Source of the DNA: Candidatus Fusicatenibacter intestinigallinarum
GTDB taxonomy: Bacteria; Bacillota; Clostridia; Lachnospirales; Lachnospiraceae
Assembly (NCBI GenBank): GCA_019119555.1
Contig: DWWU01000038.1
Location: forward strand, 1 to 64,000
Length of the DNA: 64,000 nt
Reading direction: 5' to 3'
This document shows positions 8,135 through 17,465 of this stretch, piece after piece. The translations under genes and the position numbers were made by a program. The notes beneath the pieces are model-generated. The model saw only the letters and a program-made list of their open reading frames with translations. It was not told the origin of the DNA and did no database searches. Position 1 is the stretch's first letter; every line of letters begins with the position of its first letter.

Positions 8135-8755
8135 TCAGAAAAGATGCGTCAGATCCAGCGGCCTGCGGATTGTGCCGTCGGGATGGTCGGCCGTTCCAAA
8201 GCCGTAGGAGGCGAAAATAAACGGAACGCGGGCTTTACGGCAGGCATCCTGATCTCCGGCAGTATCTCCCACGTATACGGGAGCCTTCAGATTGTGCCGA
8301 CGTGTGATGATTCCGATATTTTCAGCTTTCGCCTGTCCGGTGTCGCCGGGGCACAGGTGGTCCTGAAAATAACCGCCGAGGCCTGTGGCCTGAAGAAAAA
8401 CCTCAATATAGCCTGCCTGGCAGTTGCTGACAATATATAAAGGGTATTTTCCGGAGAGAATCCGGAGCGTTTCTTCCAGTGTATCGTAGACCGGGGCGGG
8501 ATGTGCGAGGAGTTCCCTGTGTTCTTCCTCACAGCACAGATCAATCAGCTCCAGCTGGTGCTCTCTCGGATATTTTTCAAAGATCACCGCTGCAATATCC
8601 GGGAGCAGACGGCCGAACAGTCCTTTTAGCGTGTCGCCGGTGAGCGTCGGTTTCAGATCGGTTTTCTGTTCCAGAATGCGGTTCCAGGCGCGGGCTACCG
8701 TGTCTGTGGAATCCCATAAAGTGCCGTCAACATCGAAGATTATACTGTCAATCAC
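8135..8755 (-). CDS. HAD superfamily phosphatase (phosphoglycolate phosphatase-like)
   Basis: 206 residues from a GTG start at 8755, chosen because GAGGAAAA lies 6 bases upstream and the Rossmann core begins at once (IDSIIFDVDGTLWDST). Motif I is DVDGT, motif II the SN of IVSNCQAGY, motif III a conserved Lys in GQAKAENI, and motif IV GDTAGDQDA. A helical cap follows motif I, as in subfamily IA. The substrate is likely a small phosphorylated metabolite. The last codons lie near TAACCGTTCAG, which resembles half of the MITE palindrome. Confidence 0.82.
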   Translation of the reverse strand: MIDSIIFDVDGTLWDSTDTVARAWNRILEQKTDLKPTLTGDTLKGLFGRLLPDIAAVIFEKYPREHQLELIDLCCEEEHRELLAHPAPVYDTLEETLRILSGKYPLYIVSNCQAGYIEVFLQATGLGGYFQDHLCPGDTGQAKAENIGIITRRHNLKAPVYVGDTAGDQDACRKARVPFIFASYGFGTADHPDGTIRRPLDLTHLF

Positions 8756-8873
8756 GTTCTTTTTCCTCAGCTTTCTTATTTGTTTCTTAATTTTAATCAA
8801 AAAAGGGCAGAAAAGCAATGTTTATTTTGCATTTTCCATAAAAATGTGGCAAAATATACAAAGGAGAATCTAT

Positions 8874-9953
8874 ATGCTTGAAAATATAACCGAACCATTG
8901 CTTACATGGTATGAAAAGAATCACAGAAAACTTCCCTGGAGGGAACGTCGGGATGCCTATGAGATCTGGGTATCGGAGATTATGCTTCAGCAGACGAGGG
9001 TGGAAGCAGTCAGACCGTATTTTGACCGTTTCCTTCAGGCACTGCCGACGGTGAAAGACCTGGCGGAGTGTCCGCAGGAAAAACTACTGAAACTGTGGGA
9101 AGGGCTTGGATATTATAACCGGGTAAGGAACATGCAGAAGGCGGCCAGGATTCTGTGCGATCAGTACGGAGGAAAGCTTCCGGCGGATTACCGGGCTTTG
9201 CTGGACCTGCCGGGGATCGGCAGTTATACGGCCGGCGCGATTGCGTCAATTGCTTATGAGATTCCGGTTCCGGCTGTGGATGGAAATGTTCTTCGGGTCC
9301 TGTCCAGGATTCGTATGGACGATGGAGACATTATGAAACAGTCTGTGCGCAGCCGTGTGGAGAAGGATCTTCTGGCGGTGATGCCAAAAGGGCGGTCGGG
9401 CGCTTTCAATCAGGCGCTGATGGAACTGGGCGCTGTTGTATGTCTGCCGAACGGAGCACCATTATGTGAAAAATGTCCCGTCAGGGAATTGTGTAAAGCA
9501 CGAAAATCGGGTACAATAGAATCCTACCCGGTAAAAGGAAAAAAGACCGGGCGCAGGGTGGAGGAGCGAACCGTGCTTCTGATTCTGGACGGCCGGCATG
9601 TGGCGGTGAGAAAACGTCCGGATACGGGACTGCTGGCCGGACTTTATGAATTTCCCAATGAAAAGGGATGGCTGACGGAAAGTGAGGCGCTCTCTTTTGT
9701 GGAGGAGAGGGGGCTGATGCCTTTGCAGATTCTTCCGCTTCCCGGGGCAAAGCATATTTTTTCTCATGTGGAATGGCATATGATCGGTTACATGATAAAG
9801 ATTGCGGAACCGGAAGGGAAGCCGGAAGGGGAATTTGTTTTTGCCGAAACGGAGGAAGCGCAGGAGCGCTATCCGCTGCCGACGGCATTTTCCAGTTATG
9901 CCGGATATATGAACCTGCGTCTTGGTCAGGAAAAATACCAGGATAAAAAATAA
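8874..9953 (+). CDS. mutY: A/G-specific adenine DNA glycosylase MutY
   Basis: 359 residues, start set by AAGGAGAA before ATG 8874. The helix-hairpin-helix LPGIGSYTAGAI is followed by the catalytic Asp in VDGNVLRVLSR. The [4Fe-4S] cysteines follow the pattern C-x7-C-x2-C-x5-C (CLPNGAPLCEKCPVRELC); the first gap is 7 rather than the E. coli 6. A C-terminal NUDIX-like domain from about residue 230 recognises 8-oxoG. The enzyme removes adenine mispaired with 8-oxoguanine. It is divergent from the HAD gene and followed 16 bases later by a glycosyltransferase. Confidence 0.93.
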   Translation: MLENITEPLLTWYEKNHRKLPWRERRDAYEIWVSEIMLQQTRVEAVRPYFDRFLQALPTVKDLAECPQEKLLKLWEGLGYYNRVRNMQKAARILCDQYGGKLPADYRALLDLPGIGSYTAGAIASIAYEIPVPAVDGNVLRVLSRIRMDDGDIMKQSVRSRVEKDLLAVMPKGRSGAFNQALMELGAVVCLPNGAPLCEKCPVRELCKARKSGTIESYPVKGKKTGRRVEERTVLLILDGRHVAVRKRPDTGLLAGLYEFPNEKGWLTESEALSFVEERGLMPLQILPLPGAKHIFSHVEWHMIGYMIKIAEPEGKPEGEFVFAETEEAQERYPLPTAFSSYAGYMNLRLGQEKYQDKK

Positions 9954-9969
9954 AAAAGGAAAAAGAATC

Positions 9970-10986
9970 ATGAAAATACTGACTTTTACCGTACCCTGTT
10001 ATAATTCGGAAGCCTATATGGAAAAGTGCATCGATTCTCTTCTCGTGGGAGGAGAAGATGTGGAGATCCTGATTGTCAACGACGGTTCGAAAGACCGCAC
10101 AGCGGAGATTGCAGATGCATATGCAAAGAAATATCCGACGATTGTGCGCGCGATCCATCAGGAGAACAAAGGTCATGGAGGAGCAGTAAATACGGGAATT
10201 GCCAATGCCACCGGACTTTATTTCAAGGTGGTGGACAGCGATGACTGGGTAAACGAGGAAGCTTATAAAAAAGTTCTTCAGGTGCTTGAAGACGCAGTCC
10301 GGGGCGATAAGACACTGGACATGCTGATCAGCAATTACGTTTATGAAAAAGTCGGCGCGAAGAAGAAGAGAGTGATGCGTTATGCGCATTCCCTTCCGGA
10401 AGATACGTTTTTCGGATGGAATGATACGAAATCCCTCGGGAAAACCCGTTATATTCTGATGCATTCCCTGATTTTCCGGACTGCTCTGCTTCGGGACTGC
10501 GGACTGTGCCTGCCGGAGCATACGTTCTATGTGGATAATCTGGTGGCTTTTATTCCGTTCCCGTACGTGAAGACCATGTACTATGTGGATGTGAATTTCT
10601 ACCGCTATTTTATCGGGCGCAGTGATCAGTCGGTCAACGAGCAGGTGATGATCGGACGGATTGACCAGCAGATCCGGGTCAACAAACTGATGATAGACTA
10701 CATGGGACAGCAGAAAAATCTGAACAAGCAGCTCAGAAAATATATGGTAAATTATCTCAGCATTATCATGACGGTATCGTCGGTGATGATGATGCGTTCC
10801 GGAACGGAAGAGAATCTCAAGAAGAAGGATGAACTCTGGAAATATCTGAAAGCGCAGGATCCGCTGGATTATTTCCGGATTCGCCATGGGGTTCTCGGTT
10901 CCATTATGAGCGCCAAGAGCCGGCCGAGCCAGAAAATTGCGGTTTACGGCTATAAGCTGGCGCAGAAGATTTACGGTTTCAATTAA
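9970..10986 (+). CDS. Family 2 glycosyltransferase
   Basis: 338 residues, start at ATG 9970. The GT-A fold signature is clear: TFTVPCYNSEAYMEKCIDSL at the N terminus, VNDGSKDRT, GGAVNTG and the metal-binding DSDDW near residue 85. There is no transmembrane helix pair, so it is cytosolic or peripheral. It transfers a sugar from a nucleotide-sugar to an unknown acceptor (teichoic acid, glycolipid or polysaccharide). It sits between mutY and the glycerol-1-phosphate dehydrogenase-like gene, which hints at lipid or wall glycan synthesis, but this is weak context. Confidence 0.85.
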   Translation: MKILTFTVPCYNSEAYMEKCIDSLLVGGEDVEILIVNDGSKDRTAEIADAYAKKYPTIVRAIHQENKGHGGAVNTGIANATGLYFKVVDSDDWVNEEAYKKVLQVLEDAVRGDKTLDMLISNYVYEKVGAKKKRVMRYAHSLPEDTFFGWNDTKSLGKTRYILMHSLIFRTALLRDCGLCLPEHTFYVDNLVAFIPFPYVKTMYYVDVNFYRYFIGRSDQSVNEQVMIGRIDQQIRVNKLMIDYMGQQKNLNKQLRKYMVNYLSIIMTVSSVMMMRSGTEENLKKKDELWKYLKAQDPLDYFRIRHGVLGSIMSAKSRPSQKIAVYGYKLAQKIYGFN

Positions 10987-11058
10987 TTTTCAGAGAGAGC
11001 GTGCAGACTCTGGAAACAGAGTCTGAAATACGTTCCAGGGTAGGAAAGGGTGAAAAAA

Positions 11059-12324
11059 ATGGAAATAGACGTGGAGCAGTTTCAGGGCCCCTGTTCCTGT
11101 AAGCGACATCATGAGATTACAGTGAAGGGGATCTGGATTGAATCCGGCGCCGCAAAAAAGTTGTATGAGATGTTGACAGAAGGAGATCTGAGAGATTTCT
11201 CCGCGCCGGCGATTGTCTGGGACGAGAACACGAAAGAGGCTGCCCAGGAAGCGCTGGAGGATGTAGAGGAAATCTGCGAGTCTGTCTGCCTTGACTGTGA
11301 AAATCTTCATGCAGACAATCACGGTGTGGAGATTCTGGAGGAAACGCTCCCGGAGGAGACGGATCTGATACTGGCAGTTGGCAGCGGAACGATTCACGAT
11401 CTGAGCCGTTATGTGTCGCACAAATGGGGGATTCCGTTTATCTCAGTGCCTACGGCGGCCAGCGTGGACGGTTTTGTATCCACGGTCGCGGCGATGACAT
11501 GGAATGGAATGAAGAAGACAGTGCCGGCCCAGGCGCCGCTGTATGTCTTTGCCGATACAGATATCTTCTCAAAGGCTCCGTACCGCCTGACAGCATCGGG
11601 GATGTCGGATCTGATGGGCAAATATATTGCTCTGGCTGACTGGAAGATTGCGGCTCTTGTGACGGACGAATATATCTGTGAGCGGACGATCGCTCTGGAG
11701 GAGGAAGCTCTGGAGAAGACGGTGAGACTGATCGATGAACTGAAGGAAGGGAAACCGGAAGCATATGAACAGCTGATGTATGCGCTTCTTCTGTCGGGGC
11801 TTGCAATGCAGATGGTGGGCAATTCCCGTCCTGCCTCCTGTGCGGAGCATCATGTTTCCCATCTGTGGGAGATGAAAGTGATCAATGATGAAGTGGACGC
11901 GCTTCACGGAGAAAAGGTTTCCGTGGGGCTGATCCTTGTAAGACAGAAATATGAGGAGATTGCAGCTGCGATAGAAAAAGGAACGTGTCGCCTGAAGGCG
12001 TATCACGGTCTGGAGATGCAGCTGTTGGAAGATACGTTCGGCAAGAAGGGGATGCTCGAGGCTGCAGTAAAGGAAAACACGCCGGATCCTCTGGAACTGG
12101 TGGATCCGGAGAAACTGATGGAAGTGCTTCCGGAGATCAGAGAAATTCTTAACCGTATTCCGTCTTCGGAAAAACTGATCGATCTTCTGAAAAAAGCCGG
12201 ATGCTGTTATGAACCGGAGCAGGTTGGCATTTCCAGGGAACTGGTTCCGATGACGTTGCAGCTTTGTCCTTATGTGAGAAACCGTTTGAGTTTACTCAGA
12301 ATGAGCAAGATGCTTCAGGGATAA
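11059..12324 (+). CDS. sn-glycerol-1-phosphate dehydrogenase family protein (AraM/EgsA-like)
   Basis: 421 residues. ATG 11059 is preferred over a GTG at 11050 because the AGGAAAGG site would abut the latter. The nucleotide motif VGSGTIHDLSRY, the segment PTAASVDGF, and metal ligands in GMSDLMGKY, SCAEHHVSHLWE and DALHGEKVS match the glycerol-1-phosphate dehydrogenase branch of iron-type alcohol dehydrogenases. The reaction reduces dihydroxyacetone phosphate to sn-glycerol-1-phosphate. B. subtilis AraM feeds heptaprenylglyceryl phosphate synthesis; no prenyltransferase is visible nearby. Other polyol dehydrogenases of the superfamily remain possible. Confidence 0.8.
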   Translation: MEIDVEQFQGPCSCKRHHEITVKGIWIESGAAKKLYEMLTEGDLRDFSAPAIVWDENTKEAAQEALEDVEEICESVCLDCENLHADNHGVEILEETLPEETDLILAVGSGTIHDLSRYVSHKWGIPFISVPTAASVDGFVSTVAAMTWNGMKKTVPAQAPLYVFADTDIFSKAPYRLTASGMSDLMGKYIALADWKIAALVTDEYICERTIALEEEALEKTVRLIDELKEGKPEAYEQLMYALLLSGLAMQMVGNSRPASCAEHHVSHLWEMKVINDEVDALHGEKVSVGLILVRQKYEEIAAAIEKGTCRLKAYHGLEMQLLEDTFGKKGMLEAAVKENTPDPLELVDPEKLMEVLPEIREILNRIPSSEKLIDLLKKAGCCYEPEQVGISRELVPMTLQLCPYVRNRLSLLRMSKMLQG

Positions 12325-12372
12325 ATTCAAAATAGATTTCTGCGCAAAACAGTCGGAAGGGAGGTGCTTGGA

Positions 12373-12912
12373 ATGAGAGTTGGCATGGGATATGATGTGC
12401 ATCGTCTGGTGGAGGGCAGAAAGCTGATCCTCGGTGGTGTGGAGATTCCTCATACATTGGGTCTTCTGGGACATTCGGACGCGGACGTGCTGGTACACGC
12501 GGTGATGGACGCTCTGCTTGGAGCGGCGGCGCTTCGTGATATCGGTCGGCATTTTCCGGACAACGATCCTGCCTATGAGGGAGCGTCCAGTATTGAACTG
12601 CTCCGACGGGTGGGCAAGATGCTGGAAGAGCGGATGTATCTGATTGAAAATATTGACGCGACGGTGATTGCGCAGCAGCCAAAGCTTCTGCCATACATTG
12701 ACAGGATGGTAGAGAATATTGCGGATGCTCTGAAGCTGGAGACGGATCAGGTAAATGTAAAGGCGACTACAGAGGAGGGTCTGGGATTTACAGGAAACGG
12801 GGAAGGTATTTCCGCTCATGCCGTGTGTTGCATTACAAAAGCGCTGGATTATCTGCCGGATGACCGGACAGCGGCTGGCTGCCCTGGATGTACAGGCTGC
12901 GCCGGGATGTGA
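12373..12912 (+). CDS. ispF: 2-C-methyl-D-erythritol 2,4-cyclodiphosphate synthase with Cys-rich tail
   Basis: 179 residues from ATG 12373 (AAGGAGG about 8 bases upstream). Metal ligands are in GYDVHRL (Asp and His) and [18 protein letters not shown]. The substrate segment [10 protein letters not shown] and the C-terminal [15 protein letters not shown] are all present. The enzyme cyclises CDP-ME-2-phosphate in the MEP isoprenoid pathway as a trimer. Typical IspF ends near residue 160. Here about 20 extra residues follow, ending [11 protein letters not shown], with three Cys in a CxxCxxC pattern. Confidence 0.93.
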   Translation: MRVGMGYDVHRLVEGRKLILGGVEIPHTLGLLGHSDADVLVHAVMDALLGAAALRDIGRHFPDNDPAYEGASSIELLRRVGKMLEERMYLIENIDATVIAQQPKLLPYIDRMVENIADALKLETDQVNVKATTEEGLGFTGNGEGISAHAVCCITKALDYLPDDRTAAGCPGCTGCAGM

Positions 12913-12998
12913 CGGCCAGAAGTGAAAGAGAAAAAATGGATGGAATGCCGTAAGAGAACGGAAACGAAAGGCTTCCATCGGTGTTGGAGGTGCATTAA

Positions 12999-15635
12999 TT
13001 GAAAGAATATTTGCAGCAAAGCAGTGAGGTGCTGAAAGCCCTACAGTCACAGGAAGAGGGACTCAGCAGCAAAGAGGCGCAGGCCCGTCTGGAAAAGTAC
13101 GGGAAAAACAAATTGAAAGAGGGGAAAAAGACCCCGCTGATTGTTCGCTTTTTTGAGGAACTGAAGGATCCCATGATCATTATCCTGATTGTTGCGGCGG
13201 TGATTTCCGGAATTACTTCCGTGTATTCCGGAGAGTCCTTTGCGGACGTGATTATTATCATGATTGTTGTAGTGATCAATGCAGTGCTGGGCGTCGTTCA
13301 GGAGAGCAAGGCGGAGAAAGCGATTGCTGCGCTGCAGGAAATTACGGCAGCTACGTCCAAGGTCATTCGTGACGGACACCAGATTACAGTAAAAAGTGAG
13401 GAACTGGTTCCCGGAGATGTGATCGTTCTCGAAGCTGGAGATGCGGTTCCGGCAGATGCCCGTGTTCTGGAAAGCGCCAGCATGAAGATTGAGGAGGCAG
13501 CGCTGACCGGAGAGTCTGTGCCGGTAAACAAAAAGGCGGATGCACTGGAACTGAACGGAGAGAAAGATATTCCTCTGGGCGATCGGAAGAATATGATGTA
13601 TATGGGAAGTACCGTGGTTTACGGACGTGGACGGGCCGTTGTCACCGGTACAGGTATGGAAACGGAGATGGGTAAGATTGCCGACGCTCTTGCGAGTGCG
13701 AAGGATGACGAGACTCCGCTGCAGATGAAACTGAATCAGCTGAGCAAGATCCTGAGTGTTCTGGTTATCGGTATCTGCGTGGTAATTTTTGCGGTGGATC
13801 TGATTCGCGCATATCCGGATATTACCGGTGAAGGTATGCTGGATACCTTTATGGTAGCGGTTAGTCTGGCTGTTGCTGCGATCCCGGAAGGTCTGGCTGC
13901 GGTCGTTACGATTGTTCTTTCCATCGGTGTCACAAAAATGTCTCAGAGAAATGCAGTAATCCGAAAGCTTACGGCAGTAGAGACTCTGGGATGTACGCAG
14001 ATTATCTGTTCAGATAAGACAGGTACTCTGACGCAGAACAAGATGACAGTTGTGGAGCATTCCGCTTCCGATGAGATGGAGCTGACAAAGGCAATGGCAC
14101 TTTGCTCTGACGCGGAACAGGATGAGACCGGTGAGGCAGTGGGAGAGCCGACGGAATGCGCTCTGGTCAATGACGCGACGAAGATGAACTGTCCGAAGAA
14201 CGAGCTGAAGAAAGAGTATCCGCGTATTATGGAAGCGCCGTTTGATTCCGGAAGAAAGATGATGTCGACGGTGCATCAGACAGCGGATGGCACGATTGTA
14301 CAGTTTACGAAAGGTGCGCCGGATGAAATTCTGAAACGGTGTACAAGTTCGTGGGTTGACGGAAAAGTTGTTCCGATGACCGAGAAAATGCGTGAAGATA
14401 TCCTTGCAGCGAACAAGGGAATGGCGGATCAGGCACTTCGTGTGCTTGCGGCGGCAAAGAGAATGTGGGACAAGGCGCCGGAGAGCAGCGAGCCTGCATA
14501 TCTGGAGCAGGATCTTTGTTTTGTCGGACTTTCCGGTATGATTGACCCGATTCGTCCGGAGGTCAAGGATGCAATTGAGGAGTGCCGCGGCGCCGGAATC
14601 CGCCCGATTATGATTACCGGAGATCACAAGGATACAGCGGTTGCAATTGCAAAACAGCTTGGAATTATTAAAGATGCAAGCGAGGCAATCACCGGTTCTC
14701 AGCTGAATGATATCAGCGACAGTGAGCTTGACAGCGAGATTGAGAAATATTCCGTATATGCCCGTGTACAGCCGGAACATAAAGTACGGATTGTAGATGC
14801 ATGGAAGAAGAAAGGCAAAATCACAGCGATGACCGGAGACGGAGTCAACGATGCGCCTTCTATCAAACGTGCGGACATCGGCGTCGGCATGGGTATTACC
14901 GGTACCGACGTAACCAAAAATGTGGCGGATATGGTTCTTGCAGATGACAATTTTGCAACAATCGTATCAGCAGTAGAAGAAGGAAGAAGAATTTACGACA
15001 ATATCCGGAAGGCGATTCAGTTCCTTTTGTCTTCCAACCTGGCCGAAGTACTTTCGATTTTCTTTGCGACAATGCTTGGGTTCACAATCCTTGAGCCGGT
15101 GCATTTGCTGTGGATCAACCTGATTACTGATTGTTTCCCGGCGTTGGCTCTTGGTATGGAAGAGAGCGAAAAGGACAGCATGCAGAAACCGCCGCGTGAT
15201 TCAAAAGAGGGAATCTTTGCAGGCGGCATGGGATTCGATGTATTTTATCAGGGTGTATGGGTAACGGTTCTGACGTTGGGTTCCTATTTTATTGGACATT
15301 ATATTGAGGCAGGCAGATGGGAAATCGTAAACAGTGCAGACGGAATGACTATGGCGTTCCTGACGCTGTCGATGGTGGAAATTTTCCATTCCTTTAATAT
15401 GCGCTCCAGAAGAAGTTCCATCTTCCATCTCACAACGCACAACAAATTCCTGTGGGGAGCAATGCTTCTGTCACTGATCCTGACAACTGCAGTTATTTAT
15501 ATTCCGTTCCTTTCCGATGCATTCTCTTTCGAGCACATTAGTCTGATGGAATACGGAGTTGCACTGGGACTCGGATTTATTATTATTCCGGTAATGGAAA
15601 TTACAAAGTTTGTTCAGCGAAAACTGGGCAAATAA
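12999..15635 (+). CDS. P-type Ca2+-transporting ATPase (PMCA/SERCA-like)
   Basis: 878 residues from TTG 12999 with GGAGG 8 bases upstream. Features in order: cation ATPase N-terminal domain (1-65), helices M1-M2, actuator loop with LTGESVPV (about 170), M4 with PEGLAAVVT (about 295), phosphorylation site SDKTGTLTQNKM (about 340), nucleotide domain with FTKGAPDEIL, hinge GDGVNDAPSIKRADIG (about 615), and M5-M10. Length and the PEGL motif place it with type IIA/IIB Ca2+ pumps of the plasma membrane. The remains of a related gene lie just downstream on the other strand. Confidence 0.92.
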   Translation: MKEYLQQSSEVLKALQSQEEGLSSKEAQARLEKYGKNKLKEGKKTPLIVRFFEELKDPMIIILIVAAVISGITSVYSGESFADVIIIMIVVVINAVLGVVQESKAEKAIAALQEITAATSKVIRDGHQITVKSEELVPGDVIVLEAGDAVPADARVLESASMKIEEAALTGESVPVNKKADALELNGEKDIPLGDRKNMMYMGSTVVYGRGRAVVTGTGMETEMGKIADALASAKDDETPLQMKLNQLSKILSVLVIGICVVIFAVDLIRAYPDITGEGMLDTFMVAVSLAVAAIPEGLAAVVTIVLSIGVTKMSQRNAVIRKLTAVETLGCTQIICSDKTGTLTQNKMTVVEHSASDEMELTKAMALCSDAEQDETGEAVGEPTECALVNDATKMNCPKNELKKEYPRIMEAPFDSGRKMMSTVHQTADGTIVQFTKGAPDEILKRCTSSWVDGKVVPMTEKMREDILAANKGMADQALRVLAAAKRMWDKAPESSEPAYLEQDLCFVGLSGMIDPIRPEVKDAIEECRGAGIRPIMITGDHKDTAVAIAKQLGIIKDASEAITGSQLNDISDSELDSEIEKYSVYARVQPEHKVRIVDAWKKKGKITAMTGDGVNDAPSIKRADIGVGMGITGTDVTKNVADMVLADDNFATIVSAVEEGRRIYDNIRKAIQFLLSSNLAEVLSIFFATMLGFTILEPVHLLWINLITDCFPALALGMEESEKDSMQKPPRDSKEGIFAGGMGFDVFYQGVWVTVLTLGSYFIGHYIEAGRWEIVNSADGMTMAFLTLSMVEIFHSFNMRSRRSSIFHLTTHNKFLWGAMLLSLILTTAVIYIPFLSDAFSFEHISLMEYGVALGLGFIIIPVMEITKFVQRKLGK

Positions 15636-15690
15636 AAAAAAGAGGTTCTGCCTGGGTATATCCTGCCTGTAACAGGTCGGACGCAATAGA

Positions 15691-16133
15691 TCAAAGACAG
15701 ACATCGCAAGAGGCTGCTGTCCCGGAGACATTTCCGGACAGCGGCCTTTTCCATTTAAAGGCACGGAGCATTTGCGAGAAAGCCAGTACACAGAACGCCA
15801 TTGTCTGACCAGTCGCATGGCCTCCCATACCTGCGCTGATCCAGTAAGTGCAGGTAGTCATGGCCGCCACAAAGATACCTTGCACAATAACCCGGTGAAC
15901 CAGATTCTTTTCAAACAGAGTGGCCGATTTTACCGGCTTGTGCCTCATAATATTTTTGCTGGCCGGATCAATGCCCGGCGCCAGAGCAGGAATTGAATGA
16001 TTTTCCGGATATTGCGGTATACGCGACGGTCTTCCTTGATAGCATAAGCAATAGTGGTAAAGCTGTCATCCGGCAGGACCATGTCGGCGTCGTCCATAGC
16101 AGATCTTTCAATCCCTTTCTTCGAACGCTTCAT
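15691..16133 (-). pseudogene. Remnant of a second P-type ATPase gene
   Basis: Read on the minus strand, 16133 to about 15990 encodes DADMVLPDDSFTTIAYAIKE and continues to IIQFLL, the region just after the hinge of a type II P-ATPase. In another frame, 15948 to 15691 encodes RVIVQGIFVAAMTTCTYW and GQTMAFCVLAFSQMLRAF, matching helices M7-M9. About 60 residues that should lie between are missing, the frames differ, and both ends of the gene are gone. It sits tail-to-tail with the intact pump and cannot make a working ATPase. Confidence 0.85.
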
Positions 16134-16566
16134 TGGGAAAAAATCTGGCAGTTTGTGTTGACAATTTCATAGGAATCCTTTAGAATAAAATTCACAGAAA
16201 TCCCGTTCAGGAAATTTTACCTATTTCCCGGGAAATTCTTTCTGTGTCCTGGCGGCTGTCGCCATTATCCGTAAAAGACCGTATAAGAATTGAAGAAAGA
16301 TCTGAAAGGCATGTTTTTTTGCATGCAAGCAAGATTCTGCCGTTATTTCGGTGTGTCAGAACGTTGTATGCCAGAGTTCTGCAAAAGGAGGTTCGCAGTC
16401 TTTATAACAGTTCAGACAGGCGGAAAGGTTACATGTGTTTCAGACTGAACCGAAAGCGGTTGTGTAAAAATCTGTCCCAGGTAAAGAAACAGAGCAATCA
16501 TATGTTGAGCGCTGTGGAATCGTATCAGGTTCCGGAGCAGCTCTGAAAGGAAGGTGGTTTTTACAC
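16134..16566. other. Intergenic stretch without a supported gene
   Basis: No open frame here has a ribosome site or recognisable content. It contains a degenerate MITE palindrome (16404-16432) and an AT-rich part near 16145-16240, with an imperfect CACAGAAA/TTTCTGTG inverted repeat. The GGAAGGTGG site for the DUF5688 gene is at its right end. Confidence 0.6.
16404..16432. repeat. Degenerate MITE-type palindrome (copy 4)
   Basis: ATAACAGTTCAGAC followed by AGGCGGAAAGGTTAC. The 8-base flanks agree at 5 positions only. See 51139. Confidence 0.6.
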
Positions 16567-17457
16567 ATGAACTATGAAGCGTTTAAGGAAGCCCTGGTAA
16601 AGGAGACAGGGCGGCAGGCAGGAGAATCGTATCAGGTAAGCCTGCAGAAGATTACGAAAAATAATGGAATTTCCAGAGATGCGGTCAGTATCTGCCGAAA
16701 GGACCGCAAGGTTGCGCCGGTAATCTATCTTGAGAGCTTTTATGAGCAATATCGGAAGGGCAGTTCGGTGGTCCGGCTGGCTGCAGACATGCTGGAGCAC
16801 TACCGGGAGATGGACAGTACTTTTCTGGAGATGGACACGGATTTCTTTTCAGACTATGAAAATGCCCGGAGGCATATTTACTGCAAACTGGTAAATATCG
16901 GAATGAATCGGGAGATGCTGAAGGAGATTCCTTATCGGCCCTATCTGGATCTGGCGGTAGTGTATTATTATATGACAGATGCGGCAGGTGAGAGGGATGC
17001 GACGATTCTGATCAGCAGGAAGCATCTGGAAATGTGGAATCTCTCCAGCGAAGAGCTGGATCGGCAGGCATGGGACAATACGCTTGCGGATCTGACGCCG
17101 AGCCTGCGCCCGATGAGCGATATTCTGAAGGAATATGCAGATGTTCAGGTGGGAGAGGAAACAGATTCGTGCTTTCTTCCGATGTATGTACTTACGAACA
17201 CGAAAAAAACCTTCGGTTCCATCTGCATCCGCTATCCCGGAGTTCTGGAACAGGCGGCGGAAAAACTGGGCGGCGATTTCTACATTCTTCCCAGCAGTGT
17301 CCATGAATGTATTCTGGTGCCGGCAGGGAGGACAGTGAGCAGTGAGATTCTGAAAGAAATGGTGACTGACATCAATCATACGCAGGTTGAGCCTCAGGAA
17401 GTGCTGGCAAATCAGGTGTATCTCTACAGCAGACTCCTGAACAAAATCGTGTTTTAG
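16567..17457 (+). CDS. DUF5688 family protein
   Basis: 296 residues, ATG 16567 preceded by GAAAGGAAGGTGG. The N terminus MNYEAFKEALV, the APVIYLESFYEQY segment and the C-terminal NQVYLYSRLLNKIVF-like region match the uncharacterised DUF5688 family, common in Lachnospiraceae and often present in many copies per genome. There is no signal peptide or membrane helix, so it is cytosolic. I do not know its function. It is isolated between decayed sequences, with a strong hairpin 60 bases downstream. Confidence 0.8.
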   Translation: MNYEAFKEALVKETGRQAGESYQVSLQKITKNNGISRDAVSICRKDRKVAPVIYLESFYEQYRKGSSVVRLAADMLEHYREMDSTFLEMDTDFFSDYENARRHIYCKLVNIGMNREMLKEIPYRPYLDLAVVYYYMTDAAGERDATILISRKHLEMWNLSSEELDRQAWDNTLADLTPSLRPMSDILKEYADVQVGEETDSCFLPMYVLTNTKKTFGSICIRYPGVLEQAAEKLGGDFYILPSSVHECILVPAGRTVSSEILKEMVTDINHTQVEPQEVLANQVYLYSRLLNKIVF

Positions 17458-17465
17458 CCCGTGCC

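Noticed and set aside
16244-16546. 100-codon open frame before the DUF5688 gene
   Set aside because: No ribosome site, basic low-information sequence, and it contains a degenerate repeat copy; not called as a gene.
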